In this document: in pieces, positions 46,094-61,000 of the stretch | Numbering within the stretch: the stretch's first letter is position 1 | How the letters are laid out: each line of letters starts with the position of its first letter | DNA from: Strix aluco | Taxonomy: Eukaryota > Chordata > Aves > Strigiformes > Strigidae | Reading direction: 5' to 3' | Assembly: GCF_031877795.1 (NCBI RefSeq) | Contig: NC_133933.1 | Location: 21,232,029-21,296,028 of the forward strand | DNA length: 64,000 nucleotides | Notes under the pieces: model-generated | The model's input: the letters and a program-made list of their open reading frames with translations, nothing else | The model's database searches: none | Told to the model about the DNA's origin: nothing | Program-made: the position numbers and the translations under genes

Positions 46094-49000
46094 CTGCAAC
46101 AAGAAACAAGTTAACAGAACATATAATTCAGATAAGAAAATCTAGACAGTTAACATAAAACCTGACATCTGATAATTTATGCCTACATCAAAGAAGTACA
46201 GTCAAACTGAAAATAAACAGTCCATAGGCTTTTAATAATGGAAGCCCGTAACTGCTTGCTCTACAAATCCTTCTATCTTTACAGGTGTAACAGAGGAAAG
46301 TAACAGATATTTAAAATAAGCACAACAGTACCTTACTTCAACTAAAACCTGTGGAAAAGAGACATTTGAGTTATGTCCCAAGACACTCCACTGTATTAAC
46401 ACCACTGATATTGTAAGGGTAGTGAAGGCAAGTCAAATCACAATTCACCCTTAAGTGATATTTCAAATACAAGCCTTATAGGGTAATTGTGTCAAATTAA
46501 AATCAATCCCCCATTCTATCACTTTGTTCCAAAACAAATTTAATTTTTATTTGGTTTATACAGAATATTCTTAGTTTAGAAAATAATTTGGTCTACAGCT
46601 AACCAACTCACATTTGACTTGCAACAATTCCACAAAGCAAACGTGTAGCTTAAAATAAACTTTTGTGCAACAGGTACTTCCTGGCAATTCTGTCTTCCTA
46701 TTTCCTTAAGGTAACATTTGCTTCTAATCTATCCAATAACTCTCTCCGAGTGATAATGGCTTCAACTGCATCATTTTGATTTCCACCAAATCATCTTCTA
46801 CATTTGGTAACATCTGAAAAATCTGTGTCTGCTGTGTGAGACTCTGAACTACCTCCTTACAGAGTACCACTTCAAGCCTTAAAAGTATGACAAGTGAACA
46901 ATTCCAGAAAACACTTTATGGAAACATGAAGTGCTATGGTCAGTATGCAGCCAAGAGCTTCCCTCTCAAAACACAAGAGCTTATACACCAAAAAGTAATT
47001 TTAAAGATTACAATGCCAAGTCAAAACACTCAGACATCTGAAGAAAAACAGTTCTATATGTGGGGGAAAGAGTTTATTCTAAACAGTAAAAATCACCATC
47101 ATGGGACCTTTAATCAAAACATGGATTTTATTTTTTTTTTTTAATCCTTCAGTGAAATCTGCTTCCATGCATTCCACAATTAAGGAGAATAGTGCGAGTT
47201 TTTTAGTTTCACAGCCAGATGAGTGAAGGGTAAAGGCCTTCACAACATCTGTTCCTCCCTAGAACCATCAGAATAAGATACACCATGGTGTAATCACTGA
47301 CTGCTTGAAACAGCAGACTTCTGTATTTTTCATCATTAACATTATTTTAATGTTTGATGTTGAGGATATACTCTGTTGCAGAAACAATTTGAGATAAGAG
47401 ATACATTAACTTGAAGCACATTTTTAAACACTCAATCTTCAAAGCATATTTTTTACTTGGGCCTGTCAAAAATGGCACAAGCCAAAATTTCTGATAAATG
47501 GGTAGACTCCTTGCTTGGAAAATAATTTAAGCGTGCATTTTAAGTTCACAGAAGAATGTATGTGGCAACTCTTTCATTCCTACAGGAGGCACATATGTGC
47601 TAGAATGTAGAATAAAACAGGAAGAAGAATAGCTGCCAAGAACTGAGTATGCTGCAACCGAGAAAGGAGTGCAGAAAGGCCACGCCTACCAGTAAGTTTA
47701 TCATAAACAACTGGTATCACTACCTGGATTTGCAAATAGTTCTATTTTCACCACATACAAGCAAAAAAAGGTGCTGATCTTCCATCAGAGGGTACACTTT
47801 GAAAGCCTACTTTGAAGCAGTGACAAAGTGTTTATTCTTTCCCACACGTGTGTTTTGCAAGAATTTTTTCTTCACTGAAACATGCAGGACCAGGTTTGGA
47901 GTTTTTTTCCCAACTGGCCAAGAATAAGAACCTGTGAATTGGTTTGTTAAAGGGTAGCGTTGCAGAAATGCCAAATGCAATCCACAAGACCTCCAAGCTG
48001 CAGCCAGTGCCTAATGTCAACACCTGGCAACTTACCTTACTAGTCATCTTTAATGTATCAATTTCCTCCCTTTGTTTAGTTAAGGTTTCATTCATACTGC
48101 AGAGATGGTCACTCATCATACTTAACTGATCCTCATAACTTCTTTTTGTTGTCATCAATTCATCCTAAGGGGAAAAAAAACCAAAACAAAACCAGAAGCC
48201 TATGTTCAATACCTGTGACAACTGGCAAAGCAGCCAACTTCCATCTCTACTTAGTAATCTACACTTTTGATGCTGAATGTGTGCAATTAAGCTAAACCAT
48301 TGAAAAAAATCATTTTATGAAAGAAAGTCATAGCTATTTCTATTTTACCTGAAGTCTCATGCATGGTCTGTTCCCCTTGGTTTTCTCTGTTTCCTTTATA
48401 ATTTTTCCCCCACTTTTTATGACTTACATAAAAGACTAACAGCTAAGTCTTCCAACATCGCTTCCAGCCAAGAAACAAGTCAAGTTTATAGGTTTAGATC
48501 ATGGCCTGTACATGAATATACGTGGCATACGAAGCTGAAGGAATCAGCAATCCACATGCAGTTGCAGAGCTACGAGCTCTCTGGGGTTCGAGACACATGG
48601 TGGGATAGTATGCACGACTAGAACACAACAATGAAGGGATACAGACACTTTAGGAAGGACAGAAGGGGAGAAATCATGCTTTATGTGAAGGAGTGGCTTG
48701 GTTTGAAGACAATTAAGATCTCATGGGCAGGGATCAGAGGAGAAGAACAAGGGTGATATGTCAGGCATCCGCTACAAGCGGATAAAAATCTCTTCAACCC
48801 CAGACCCTGATCCTCATGAGGGATTTTAACTACTCTGACATCTCCTGGAAGGGCAACAAGGTGGAACACAAGCGATTCAGGAGTTCTCTTGAGTGTAGTA
48901 AAGAACTTCTTGATGCCAGTGCTCAATAGGCCTAAGAGATGCTCTCTGCTGGACCTGTTACTCACAAATGAGGAAAGCTGGTCAGGGATGTGAAAGCCAA

Positions 49001-52000
49001 TGGTAGCCTTGGCTGCAGCAACCATGAGTTAGTGGAATCTAAGATCCTGAGGGAAGCAAGCAAGATGAATAGAAGAATTACAGCAACCCTAGATTTAAGA
49101 AGAGTAGATTTTGGCTTTTTCAAGGTCTGCTTGGCAAGATACCAGGTAAAACCGCCCTGGAAGTTAAAGGGGCCCAGGAAAGCTGACTGATCAAGGACAG
49201 AGCAAAAGAACAGTCCAATGCTTAGGAAGTGGAGCAACTGTGACAGGCAGTCAGCATGGCTATACAGGAAACTCCTGATTCAACAGCATGATCTGAACTC
49301 TCTCTGCTCTGACCAAAGGAGGGGACCAGATTACCTTCAGAGGACCCTTCCAACCAATTCTATGATTCAGTATTATGCAGACTACTAAACATACAAATGA
49401 TGTGCCTGCTATCTTTTCTTAGGAAGCTTAATATGTAATTGGAGATGAGCATCTCGTGCTAAGCTGGGTGTTGATTGTGGAATTTGTTAAAGGGACAAAT
49501 CAAAAGAGCACTTCATGTCTATGAACAATTCTTTTAAGTGTATATCATTATATTCACTGCCTGTATGGAGCACTCTTGGTACTCGCCATCTCAGACAGGT
49601 GAGCAATAGAGATATGAACTAAATATAAAGAAAACATGAAGGCGTTTATGAATTGAATATATGTACTCTATTTTACTATTGGCTCCTTTCTCAGCTGTGT
49701 GGAAGGGCAGGACAAAGGGACAGAACATTCACAGGAGGTCTGAGGTAACAGTTTATTGTCTATTGTTAACAATGGCTTCTTATAGATTACACCAAAGTTA
49801 TTTGTGCTTAATATTAAGCTATCCATCTCAGAAAAACACCCTGCCATTTCCAAGACTTTCAGTCCCACATGCTAGAAAGGATTAAGAATTTGGTATATCA
49901 TCTGAAATCAGTCACACAACCACACTTTTTGATATTAAAATGACACATTTTCATAAAAAGCCTTGATATCAAATGTGCTAAAAGACAGGCTTGGCTACTA
50001 TACCCTTTTCCTTGCAAGCACGTTCCACTTCAACTTTATACCTGGGATTTGAAGTGTATTATTTAAGTCTCTTCTCTATATACCATTAGAGTTTTTACCT
50101 CACATAACTAAGGACCTAGTAAAGGCATCACCATGCTCGATGGTTGTAATTTTTCTCCTCCAACCAGGCATCTATTACATCATATACTTGCCTGTAATCT
50201 ACTGGTGTTTTGACTAGCTAGTTTCAACTCTTCTGTGAGCGACTCCTTGGACTTCTCTGCTAAAGACAGTCTTTTGGCAAGTGCTCGACACTGTCAATCA
50301 GAAGACGATAGGGAGGGTAGAAGGGAGAAAAGTTAGTTCCAGAGTATTGCCTTGTGCCACCTTTAACTGATTGCTTTGGATATTTTCATCTTTCTGTAAT
50401 CCTCAGATTTCAAGAAACTTAGTCAGAGCTTGTGCATGTTTTTAAATGCAAAGGTAATATAATATTTAATATTAAATTTAACTTCATTTTACAGAATTAC
50501 CATACTGCCAAGCCTCTAAATAGCTTATTTTTCACATAATTACTAGGAAATATTTCATAAGTAAAAAAGCAACACAAGCAACTCACTTCACACATTGCTC
50601 AAATATGGAAGAACCATCTTTCTCTGATACGATGTCATCTACCACTAAAAAACATTTAAGAGTATTTGCTCTGTCAACCTGGAGCTTTGGTATATTCCAC
50701 ATCAGTTGATTACACAAATCAAAATGGCCACTACTTTCAAGAAAAATTACCTCATGAGATGAAAACAGGAAACCATAAATACAAGGAATTATTTTGATAA
50801 TTCTTGAGGTTAAGTAGAACTTATGCCTAAGAACCAAACTTCTCAGAGGAGAGCTGTTTTCATCACTTCATGATACACTCAAATATTTTTGAATGACATC
50901 AGCATCACTTTAAGATTAAGTCAGAACTAGCTTGGTAACTAAAGCCAGCTGCTTCAGCTTATATGAACAAACCTATACATGACACACATTATACTTAAAA
51001 CACCCAAGACAAGGCTATCAAAGGATTTATTAAAAAGAAGTCTTTCTACAGTATCCATTTTTATGCATACTAGACCACAGCCAAAAAACATATTCCAGGA
51101 TCAGATTTTTATGAAACATTATGTTCCATTTTTTAAAACTCGCTATTACAACACTTGCCTGTGGAAAGTTCAAAAAGGGGTTTACAGTTTTCAGTATAGA
51201 CACTGCCTGCTTGCTCACCTCAGCATGAAAGTGCACTGATTTGCTGTCAGCAAGCTGTAGATGAGATGTAAGTTCTGCTATCCTTGCCATATAGTGGTTT
51301 TTTATCAGGTCTTCACGAGACTCAACATCTGGAGCCTAGCAAAGCAAAAATTTAAGTAGACAGATATTTATGTTTAGCAGACTGAATACTTGCATCACAG
51401 CATCATCCTCTATACTGACTTTTCTTCTGTCCTTAGGCCTGGCTGATCTACTCGAGAGCATTAGATTCCCCAATCACAAGAGACAAATTACAGCAGGTCA
51501 CTCTACAATTTGTCACTCTGATGGTAACTCTTAATGTCAGGTTTCCTTAAAGGACAAAGAACTGACTGCAGATGTAAGAAGTTAGCTTGTTTTAACATAT
51601 CAAGTCTCTGATGAAGATGAAAGTCCACTACAGAAGTGGACTGCTTTCACCTACATAAAAACTTACTGGCTTTTCCCAACAACGAAGAATTCCTTCTTAT
51701 AACTAAATTTGAGAAGCTCACAACAGTCAGAACTATTTCTGAAGTTGCATGTTCCAGAAGTTTCTTTGGCGATCTGAACTTTAAAAAAAAAAAAACAACA
51801 AAAAACCAACCCACAACTCACCAGTTTACTGTAAGTTACAGAGTAACCCACTAGAGGCAGCTTTCACATGATTTGTCATTACCTTCAAGTTCAGCACTAT
51901 GCAGTAACTTTTAAGAACTTATTATCTGGCCCTGACCCCCTTTTTAATCATACCTTCATAAGAAAATACACATCAGTTCCCTGCAGTAACAGTAAAGGGA

Positions 52001-55000
52001 AAGCACTGAATATTACTCTGCTAAGTTCCTGCTGGGGCAAGTGTTACTCTACAGCAGTGCTAAATAAAGAGTTAACATTTAGTCCCACAGCTGGTTTGAA
52101 GTTTCTTTCAGTGTGACCTCTGGTTTGGGATAGCCAGTACTTAAGTGTTAAACACCAGGCACTACAGTTAGCCACTTTTTTTGCAGCTTGAGCCCTTCCT
52201 CAAGAACTGAGGCTTGGAATGCAGTTAGGGTTACTGAAGTACAAACAGACCAACGCTTTCCTCAAATTACAGAGAACAGACCTGGACCACAGCTCATACT
52301 GCTCTGAACTGCTTACATAAACAAAAGATATCAGTTCACTAAACAGAAGCAGAAAATTAAGAAATACACGGATTTTAGAAACTTGAACATAGGATATGCA
52401 GACTACACGGGTGACTCATGACATTACACAACACTATTGTTGGTAATTAGACTTCTGGAGTAAGTTTAACGAATCAGAATTGAAGTATTTACCAGATGTA
52501 CTTTGATAATGCTTAAAACAGATTACCTTTTCATTATCAGTAGTTATAGTCAACATTCCAATCTGGAACAAGAAAGAAAATACACTTAAGTGAGAACTGC
52601 AAAAACAGATACCATACTTGCACGTCATTTCAGCTTCAGTCATAGAAGAATTTTAAACTAAAAGATCTTGCAAAAGTTAAAACTAAAACCAAATTTAAGT
52701 ACTTTCACCTATAACATAAACAAGGGTAATAATATACATGAATGCGTTGAACAGAATTAAAGCTGACACCAACTCTCCAAATATATCCTTTGCCTTATGA
52801 TGTACACAGGGAAAAAGCAATAAAAGCAACAAGACACAGCTAGCTTGTACGATTATGCAACTGCTCAATTACATGAAACTATTTCTGAGGTACATTGAAA
52901 CATTACTTTTTATATTTAAGAGCAAGGAAAGCCAACTTGGATTTCCTGAGTACCTTCTGAATTCCTTTCTTTCCACTTTGACTAGTAAACTACACTGACA
53001 GTTCAGTGTGAAGCACTGACAGAACTCTAGCAGAGGGGTGTATGCCAATAACTAGTTTAATGGAAAAATATCTTCACAGAGCATCCGAGGGGTTTTTTCT
53101 GATCTCAACAGGACTAGAGATTTGGGTTTATGGGAAATATTTATACAATATATTGACCTGTGAGTTACATTAAGCATTGTGGCTAGAAAGAGCCATTCTC
53201 CTCAAACTCCTAATGGATCAAATACAGGATAAAAACCTGAAGATGCCATTTTACTTCAAAATTGAGGATTTCAAAACAATCCATTGGTCATTTTTACGCT
53301 GAGCAGGAAAGAGAGGAGAAAAAAAATTCTGTTGAGTGCTGAGCTGAGTAGATTATTTCTTACAGATGAGATCCCCGTTAATACCACTTCAGAAATGGCA
53401 ATTCAGAGGAAAGGCAAACCCCTTTTAAAGGCTCATAATCAACAGGAAAAAGCCATTTACCAACATAGAAGAGCAAGGACAGAACGTATGCCATATCCAA
53501 GAGCAATTGTTGAACTCAAGCTGTATGTACCTATGCAGGTTACATAAAAATTAGTGCTCCAGAGAACACTGGAAGCTTGAAGAGCTTCTTCAAGTTAAAA
53601 TTAAGCTATAGTAAACGGACCTGTAATAAATCTTAGAACCCATTTAAAAATACTAATTACCTACTTCCATTTGCTTTACCATATCTAAAGATGAAAGAGT
53701 ATTGGGAACTCTGAGCTCACCCGAGATATATACTACTTGCAAGGCTTCCTAACTACACTGTCAGAAAACAAAAAACAAAAAACAAGCTAAAAGTTATTTC
53801 CCCCTCAGTCATACAAGTACAGAACTACAAAAATATCTCCATGATAGTAGAGACAGTGAACAAAGTCTCAAAATCCAAGAAGTTCCAAACTCTACAGGAA
53901 GTATTAGCAGGTCGCTTTGCAAAATACAAGGAGCTCAAGCATGAATGCATTTCACCACAGTCAAAAAGCTTTCATTATTAGAGTTCCACTGACCAAACAG
54001 TACTACTGCTAAAGAAAATGGATTTTTCTCTATTGAAGGAAAAAGGTCACTTACCAGACTAGTACTCTTAATAGGTTCCCTCGGACTCTTTTCTGTGGTT
54101 TCCTTCTTTTGTTCAGCTACATTTGGCAAAACAGAACGCTCTTGTATAGTTTCAGTTAAGTGTCCACTGAGAGAGTTCTTCAGTTTTTGGTTTTCTTTCT
54201 CTAGCTTTATTTTAGCTAGCTGGGCCTCCAACATCCAGTGTTCTTTTTCTTGTTCAAGTTTTGCAATTTTCTCCAAACTCTGCTGGACCTTTAGGAGGGA
54301 AAGTTTACAGTCCAGGTTACTGAACACAAAGGGGGGAAAAAGCCACACAGAAAATGTTTGAAGACAGTATTATTTTAAACCATTACATAAGTGAGCTAAT
54401 GAATAATGCAGCAGGTAAACAACTACTGATTCGAGCCGTATGCTTAACTGTGGTCACGTATCAAAAATGACCATGTTATTTAATTAGTCTGAAACATGCA
54501 TCACAAAGGTACAGCTCATAGAAGCAACAACATCATATTAGGTGAAAAAAATTAAAGCAGGGAAGAATTTTATGAAAACATGAAAGATGTGTGCCTGGCA
54601 CTAGCATTTTCTTGTTCTATGCTAGAAAGACAAACAATTCTCTCCCCTCTCAGCAGCCCCACCTCACAGAGACAGAAGAACTCACTTGTCCAGATAAGAA
54701 ATCAACTATGGAACATCTCACATCATATCACTCCACACATTTCTGTTGAAATCCATCTCATACCTATTAATACACTTTGAATATTGGCCACCAAAAAACC
54801 CCAAACAAATCAAAACAAAACACTGAAGTCTTTTTCTACTGTAAAAGTTTGATGATGACGACTCAAGCAGTCAGAGCACTCCAGCTAATAAAGAAGTTTT
54901 AGTATTAATCAGACTCATTATATGAGGAGATACCATTTTAGATACCATTTAACCTTCCTCTGTCTCACCCTCCAGAAAAAAAAAATACACACACACTGCA

Positions 55001-58000
55001 AGAATGATAAACTATAATCAATTAATAGATGCTTACTGAAAAAACATTGTTCTTAACCAGTGTTAACGAATCCTGCACAGTTCAAAAGCAGCACTCAAAA
55101 CAGTACATTGGCACTTAATAGTTCAGTATGCCTTATTCTTGTCTTCATTTTGCATTCATTTGAATTAAAGACTGCCTGACTACTTATATTCAGAAATTAA
55201 GACATCAATGGCATAATCCTTTCTTTCATAACTACACGTACATTCTGCACATACAGAAGAACAAGTCTTGGATAAACTAGCCTGACAACGATAAGTTTTA
55301 CTTTCAAAACTCTACAAGACATCTACAGTCTAATTTTAAGCTTCAGTATATGCATAAATATGTACAAACAACCACACTCACATATATGGAGACTATTTGA
55401 TACTACTTTACCTTTATAAAATACACTATATGTTAGTAAAATTTATACCAGAATACCTGTTGTGCAAGACCTTCTCTACTTTCTGTGGAACTCAGAAGAA
55501 CTCTGCGATTGGCTAAAGCCTCTTCATAAGGCACTGAATCTGCACAAGGCTGCACAAGGATAAAAGAAATCTCAAAACATGTTTCACAGTAGATCAGAAT
55601 ATGTATTATACATTTATTTTCTTATTGCCATCCTTACTTTAATAAAGGGAAGAAAAACATCTTCCAAGTGTTTACCAGCCAGTAGAAAAAATGTTTTGAG
55701 CTCACAAAAACCAGCAGCACTCCAAAATGAACACCTGATTAAAAAGTGCTCAGAAAACTCCAGGTGTTAATTAATGATCAAATGCATCTTAAAGTCCATT
55801 TTAAAGACATTACAGTGAAGTGATTTAATAACAACTGTTAAGCACAGCATCACTAAATTGTTAATTTCAGTGGAGACAACAGGGAGATCTGGCAGTGTTC
55901 AATTCTTTGGTTCAGTACATTTTCTCCAGAACACCTTCTTCAGCTCCTATTTTTGTTGTTGTTCCTCTCCACTGTCTTCCAGTGAACACAAGTATAAGAA
56001 TATGATACCATTCACTCCATATTCCTGGTGAATATGGGAGGAAATTTAAATGAGCAGCTACCCTCTTCTCCTTGGAGTCTTGGCACAGAAATAATTTGTG
56101 GAAATGGGTAACAGTAGAATTGGCACATACCCTCAGTTGTGAGGGCAAGTATGCTCTCTAAATTTTTCAACAGCATTATTGCTCTAAGGGTTCCATTTCC
56201 TCAGCCAAAGATTCTCAGAGATTCTCATCCATTCCAAATACTGAAATCCTTAGTTTGCATTCTCTTTGGCATAACCAGCTATCAACCGAACTGTGCTTTC
56301 TCTGTGCAAGTACATTTTCTGAACAAACCTTCTTCAAAGACTTCATGTAAGCGACCGCCTTTTTCTTGTACTGCAGCATACACTCAGCTGAAAGAGGGCT
56401 GATGAACTCTGTTCCTCCTTTAGGGCCATAGCTCAATGAAGTAGTGAAGTGATCCAAGTTGTTGCTAAAGAATGAGGCAATCTAGACACATCAAGAAAAG
56501 TCACTTTTCAAATTATGTTGACCACAAAGATTCACCAGAACAATTTCTCTTTCAAGAGAAAGCCAAGTATTTAGTGAAATTGGACTTCACAACAGGAATT
56601 TCAAACAAGCTACAGGGTCTTCCACATAACTTAGACCATAACACAAAGCATCCTCTTCATAGTATCTACTTTTATCACCCAGTTCTTTTTAACTTGTGGC
56701 CTGAAAATATCTTGGAACAAACCTGATACTACAGATTATTAATATCAGAGGTACACATAGATTTTTCAAATTAATCAACAAAGATTTTTGCGGGTGCTTT
56801 TTTTTTTTTAAACCACCTGCACAAGTTTGGGCATTATACTGAAACAAAAATATCCATTACCTTGCCCACTCCATTTGTTAAAGCCACAACAGAGGATAAA
56901 ATACAGTCATTTGTAGTTATGAGTTTCTGTGTAGCAGTTGGAACATCTTGTTCTAAAGTAGCTTTCTGACTGTAGTGCTTGGAAATATCTAGAAAAAGAA
57001 AAAACACATTTATGTTAAATTATGATTTTTGTCTATTTCAGCAACCATTTTCAAATTCAGCTTATGACCTCAAGCTTTGAATGCTTCTCCCCTCTAAGCT
57101 GTATAAAAGTTTAGTCCAGACACTCTTAGTTCTTCAGCTTACTGCCTTGGAAAACTGTTTGTGATCACAAGGAATAGACATTATGCCTGTTACACAAGGC
57201 AGAATAAAGGTGTATATTTAAGTACTGTGTATCCCAAAAATCATAGCTATGTAGGGGATACAAGCTCACACTAAACTACCACTTCATTTCACAAATATAC
57301 TTTCCATTTCCATAAGTTTTCGTCAGAACACTTAAAAGTAGAATTTTTAGTCATGTTCAATATCCAAGTGTTAAGCATGTATGACTTAAGGGAATAGTAT
57401 TTGAATTCTGTCAGAGCAAATCTAAAAGGCTACCAGAAGTTTAGAATGCTACTTCCTACATTCTAAAATTCTTTCAGACAAATCTAACAGAACAGTCTTC
57501 AGAGAGGGGAAAAAACCAAAACCAGAACACTTTCAAAAAGTCATTCACAAAAACATCTTAGCTTAAATAATCTAATTAATGTCAACAGCACCAAAATTTA
57601 AAAAGACTCAAGTATTTATGATGTAAGAACAAACATTCTCAACCTGGCCTAATTAAAAATAAGTAATTATTTGACAAGGGAACATTTTGCACCTGTTTTA
57701 CAATACAGTATTATTGCTACAGAATGGAAAAATCCCAGGTCATTACCACCATAAATTATAATTTGAAGCAAGCTTAAACAGTTGGAAATTAGTTTGAGTT
57801 GGGAAGGAAGGGAGAAGTGACAAATCAATCATTCTAGAGTTTGTGAGTGTGAGATGTTAGGCACAACGTTTCTGTTGCTAGCTAATGAATTCTACTGACA
57901 GTTTTCTTCAGTGCTTTACTTAATTTTCTTTATTTCCTTTGTTAAAGTATAAATCAGGCTGATTTTACATTATAGTAACTACATTAAGAGGTAGAAAGTA

Positions 58001-61000
58001 TTTATCAATAAACTCATCTATTTAAGAGCTAGAAAACTCTTGGTTTAGTGTCTTATTTTGTTTGAGATACAATCTCTAATACAATCTTTCTTTTTTTAAA
58101 ACAAGGACTCTGCAAAATGGGACCATGCTATTGATGTTATCACTAAAAGAAACAAAAAACCCAATTTTGCTTAAAATTATAAAAGCTTAATGTTTAAACA
58201 GCTGACTAGTATTAAAACAATTCACCTATACGGATTATTTTCTCCCTGGAAACAGCTATATGGTACAGAAATTCTAAGATACACAGAAACAGTGTTGCAA
58301 AACTCCCTGAGTTTTAAGGGAACATCACTTCACTGAAAATGTAACATATCCATATTCTCCTGATAAAAGGAAAGTAACTCATTTTCAAGGAGAAAGTTAA
58401 GTTTCAAAAATAATGCAGACTTCTTAAGCTTTGGTTATATATTCATGTTAAAAATAGTAATCAAATAGTAAGGAAAAATTCCACTTTGAAGGCAGGTACT
58501 AGGTCAACAGTACATAAGCAGGGGAAAATATGTACATTCCATTCTGTACGCTAGTTCCACTAGAGCAGTGGAGTTCAGAAAGTAAAGCAATACTGCTCAG
58601 GAAGATCTAGAGAGCCATAATTAAATATTCCAGCAACTTAGAATAACAAAGCTAACAGAACGGAGGAGTGAAAAACCTGCATGCGATTCCAAAAGAAGTA
58701 GTTAGTAGGTTTAGCCTCTTACCTTAGTTTGTAAAGGCAAAACAAACCAGATTTATCACATATTACACATTCAGCACTGTTACAGAGAATACATGTGCTA
58801 TGTTAAACAGAAAGAAGCAGAGCTGAAACATAACAACATTCCTGTACTCTCACCTTTTAAAGTGTCATGAAATCCATGAAGAGTTGCAGCAATGTTTGTA
58901 AACACCAAGCCGTAATTTGTCCTAAGAAGACCTTCTGGTTTTGTACCTAAGAGCACCACACAGAAAGGAAAAACAACAACACTAAGATTTTACCATGAAA
59001 GAAAAGTTAGCTTTGAAAATAATCCAATTTCCACCTACTAGAAACATTTGCATGGAGTGTAAGAATCATAAACAGATTCATTTACTTCAGTTTCCCCTCC
59101 AATATCAAATGTATATATACCAAATTTTGCCAGAGTAGGCAGGTAAAAGACTTCCAAGTTTCCTAAATTTCATTCAGATTTTACAAATATCAACTGTTTT
59201 GGTCTTAAAAACCAATTACGCATGCAGAAAGATTTATATGCTCACTGCTGTAGGAAGGACCATCTGGGTCCTTCTAAAGAGTGAAGACTGAAATAACCCG
59301 AAGCTATACAATAGCTGTTTCCTCTTATTACTTAAAGTATGCATTTGGAGATAGTTTCCCCACACACACAGACGAATTTTGATTTTATTTAGTCATTAGT
59401 ATGAGTTGTATTTAATAGTCTTATGAATAGGAGGAGCTGGAAGTGATAATTAGTAGTAAAATGTAGTTTATTAACAATTTCATGATTAAGAGATGGCAAA
59501 AGCCATACTGTCAATCATATTCTAAAAACCTAGAGTCATTTCTTCTCCTCTACAGTTAACTATGACTATCTAAAATGTGGTGCTTGGTAATTTCCAGGCC
59601 TGCGCTATGCCCATGCCTATCCAGAAGGAAGAGTGTGGAGCATTAAGGAAACATTCTTCCTCAGCACACTCAGAAGCACACTTGGTCTCCCAGCCTGGAT
59701 AAAGGAGTGTCTAGTATGACAGAGCATACTGCAGAACTCACTTGCTCCACAGTTTAGACACTACCTAAAGATTAGCATTAATCCTGTTTTCCTCTATCAT
59801 AGAGGTGGCAGTTTGTGTGTATGGTTTAAAAAAACCAAAACAAAAACCAAACAAAAAAACCCCCAATATCCACCCAAAAACAAAAACTAGAATCTTCCAG
59901 GCACAATGTAACCAACCGAGCCAAAACTGGCACTTACTTGGTAACGCAAGAAGACTAACATATGTATGTAGCTTCTCAAACACTGCAGTGAATCTTTTCA
60001 TGTCTCTGTGTAGCTCCATATTTCTAGCTCTTAAAGCAGCTGTGCAAAGAGAAGACTCACACTCTTCTTCCAAACTAGGAATATATGAATTATTTTTTTT
60101 AAAAAGTGAGCAATTATCTTAAAAAGCAAGTTCATGAGTTTTGAAGTAGATACCTAGTGTTCGCTACATCCTCAGTCCAAAGCTAAAATAGACTAGGAAT
60201 TTATTTTAGAAAGGTTAACATATCAGAGTAACTTAGCAGTAAATGAAAATTTCTGTGTGCATGTACTATCCCCACTCTTAGGAGCTTCAGTCACAAGCCA
60301 GGAATGGTTTACACTCATGGCAAGGAATTGATGGCATCAGTTTAAAGACTTTTTCCTCTACTACACATAATTTACCTTTCACTTCCTAAGGAGCAGAACA
60401 GCTATAGAGAAGGCATAAACCAAGCTTTTTCTTCTTTAATCCAAAACCTCTTTTTAAGCAGTTCTTTGCACTAATAATTCACCTCCCTTCGACCCACTCA
60501 GGAACAAAGATTTTCACTGCAGAATGAATGTGCATCTGGCCAAGTTTTACTACATTGCTATATTTACTGCATGATAAATAATCTCCAGACAGACTCAAGA
60601 AATTAACAGTTTCAGTGTATCATACCTGAATAGTATCGATGCTATTGAATAACATTAAGAGACATTAAAAATCTGTGCAGTTTTTATTAAAGTCTCATCT
60701 GTGAGGGGGGGAAAAAAAAGGCTTTAAAATACATGGGTTTAGCTCTAATGCCCAGCTGAAAAAAACATGCATATCCTAAAGGCTCAAAAACCAGCAGGCA
60801 AAAAAAAAAGTTCTACCTTTTAAGCCAGAGCGCTTTAAGAGCTAACTTAATATTTGAGTTGTAGGTGTTGACAATGCTGCATACCTGACATTTAGTGCCC
60901 CTTTAATTTGATCTATCAAATCAGAAGTACCTTTTTAACTGATAAGGAAGAATCTTTCTTAAAAAGCATAAGTAGGAAGCTAAGTGTTCCGAGAAGGCCT

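Larger units (their letters stand above)
50291..56328 (-). other. PPP1R21: PPP1R21 introns between exons f and k
   Basis: Apart from exons g to j, this stretch is AT-rich intron. Nothing else is supported. Confidence 0.75.
56989..60930 (-). other. PPP1R21: PPP1R21 introns between exons b and e
   Basis: Apart from exons c and d, AT-rich intron with no recognised repeat or RNA gene. Confidence 0.75.

Noticed and set aside
55540..55549. Starting PPP1R21 exon g at the second AG (55539)
   Set aside because: This would break the frame with the preceding exon, which ends in phase 0, and would lose the PCAD residues.
59805..60122. 105-codon plus-strand ORF opposite PPP1R21 exon c
   Set aside because: Antisense shadow of the exon and its flanks, with no independent similarity.
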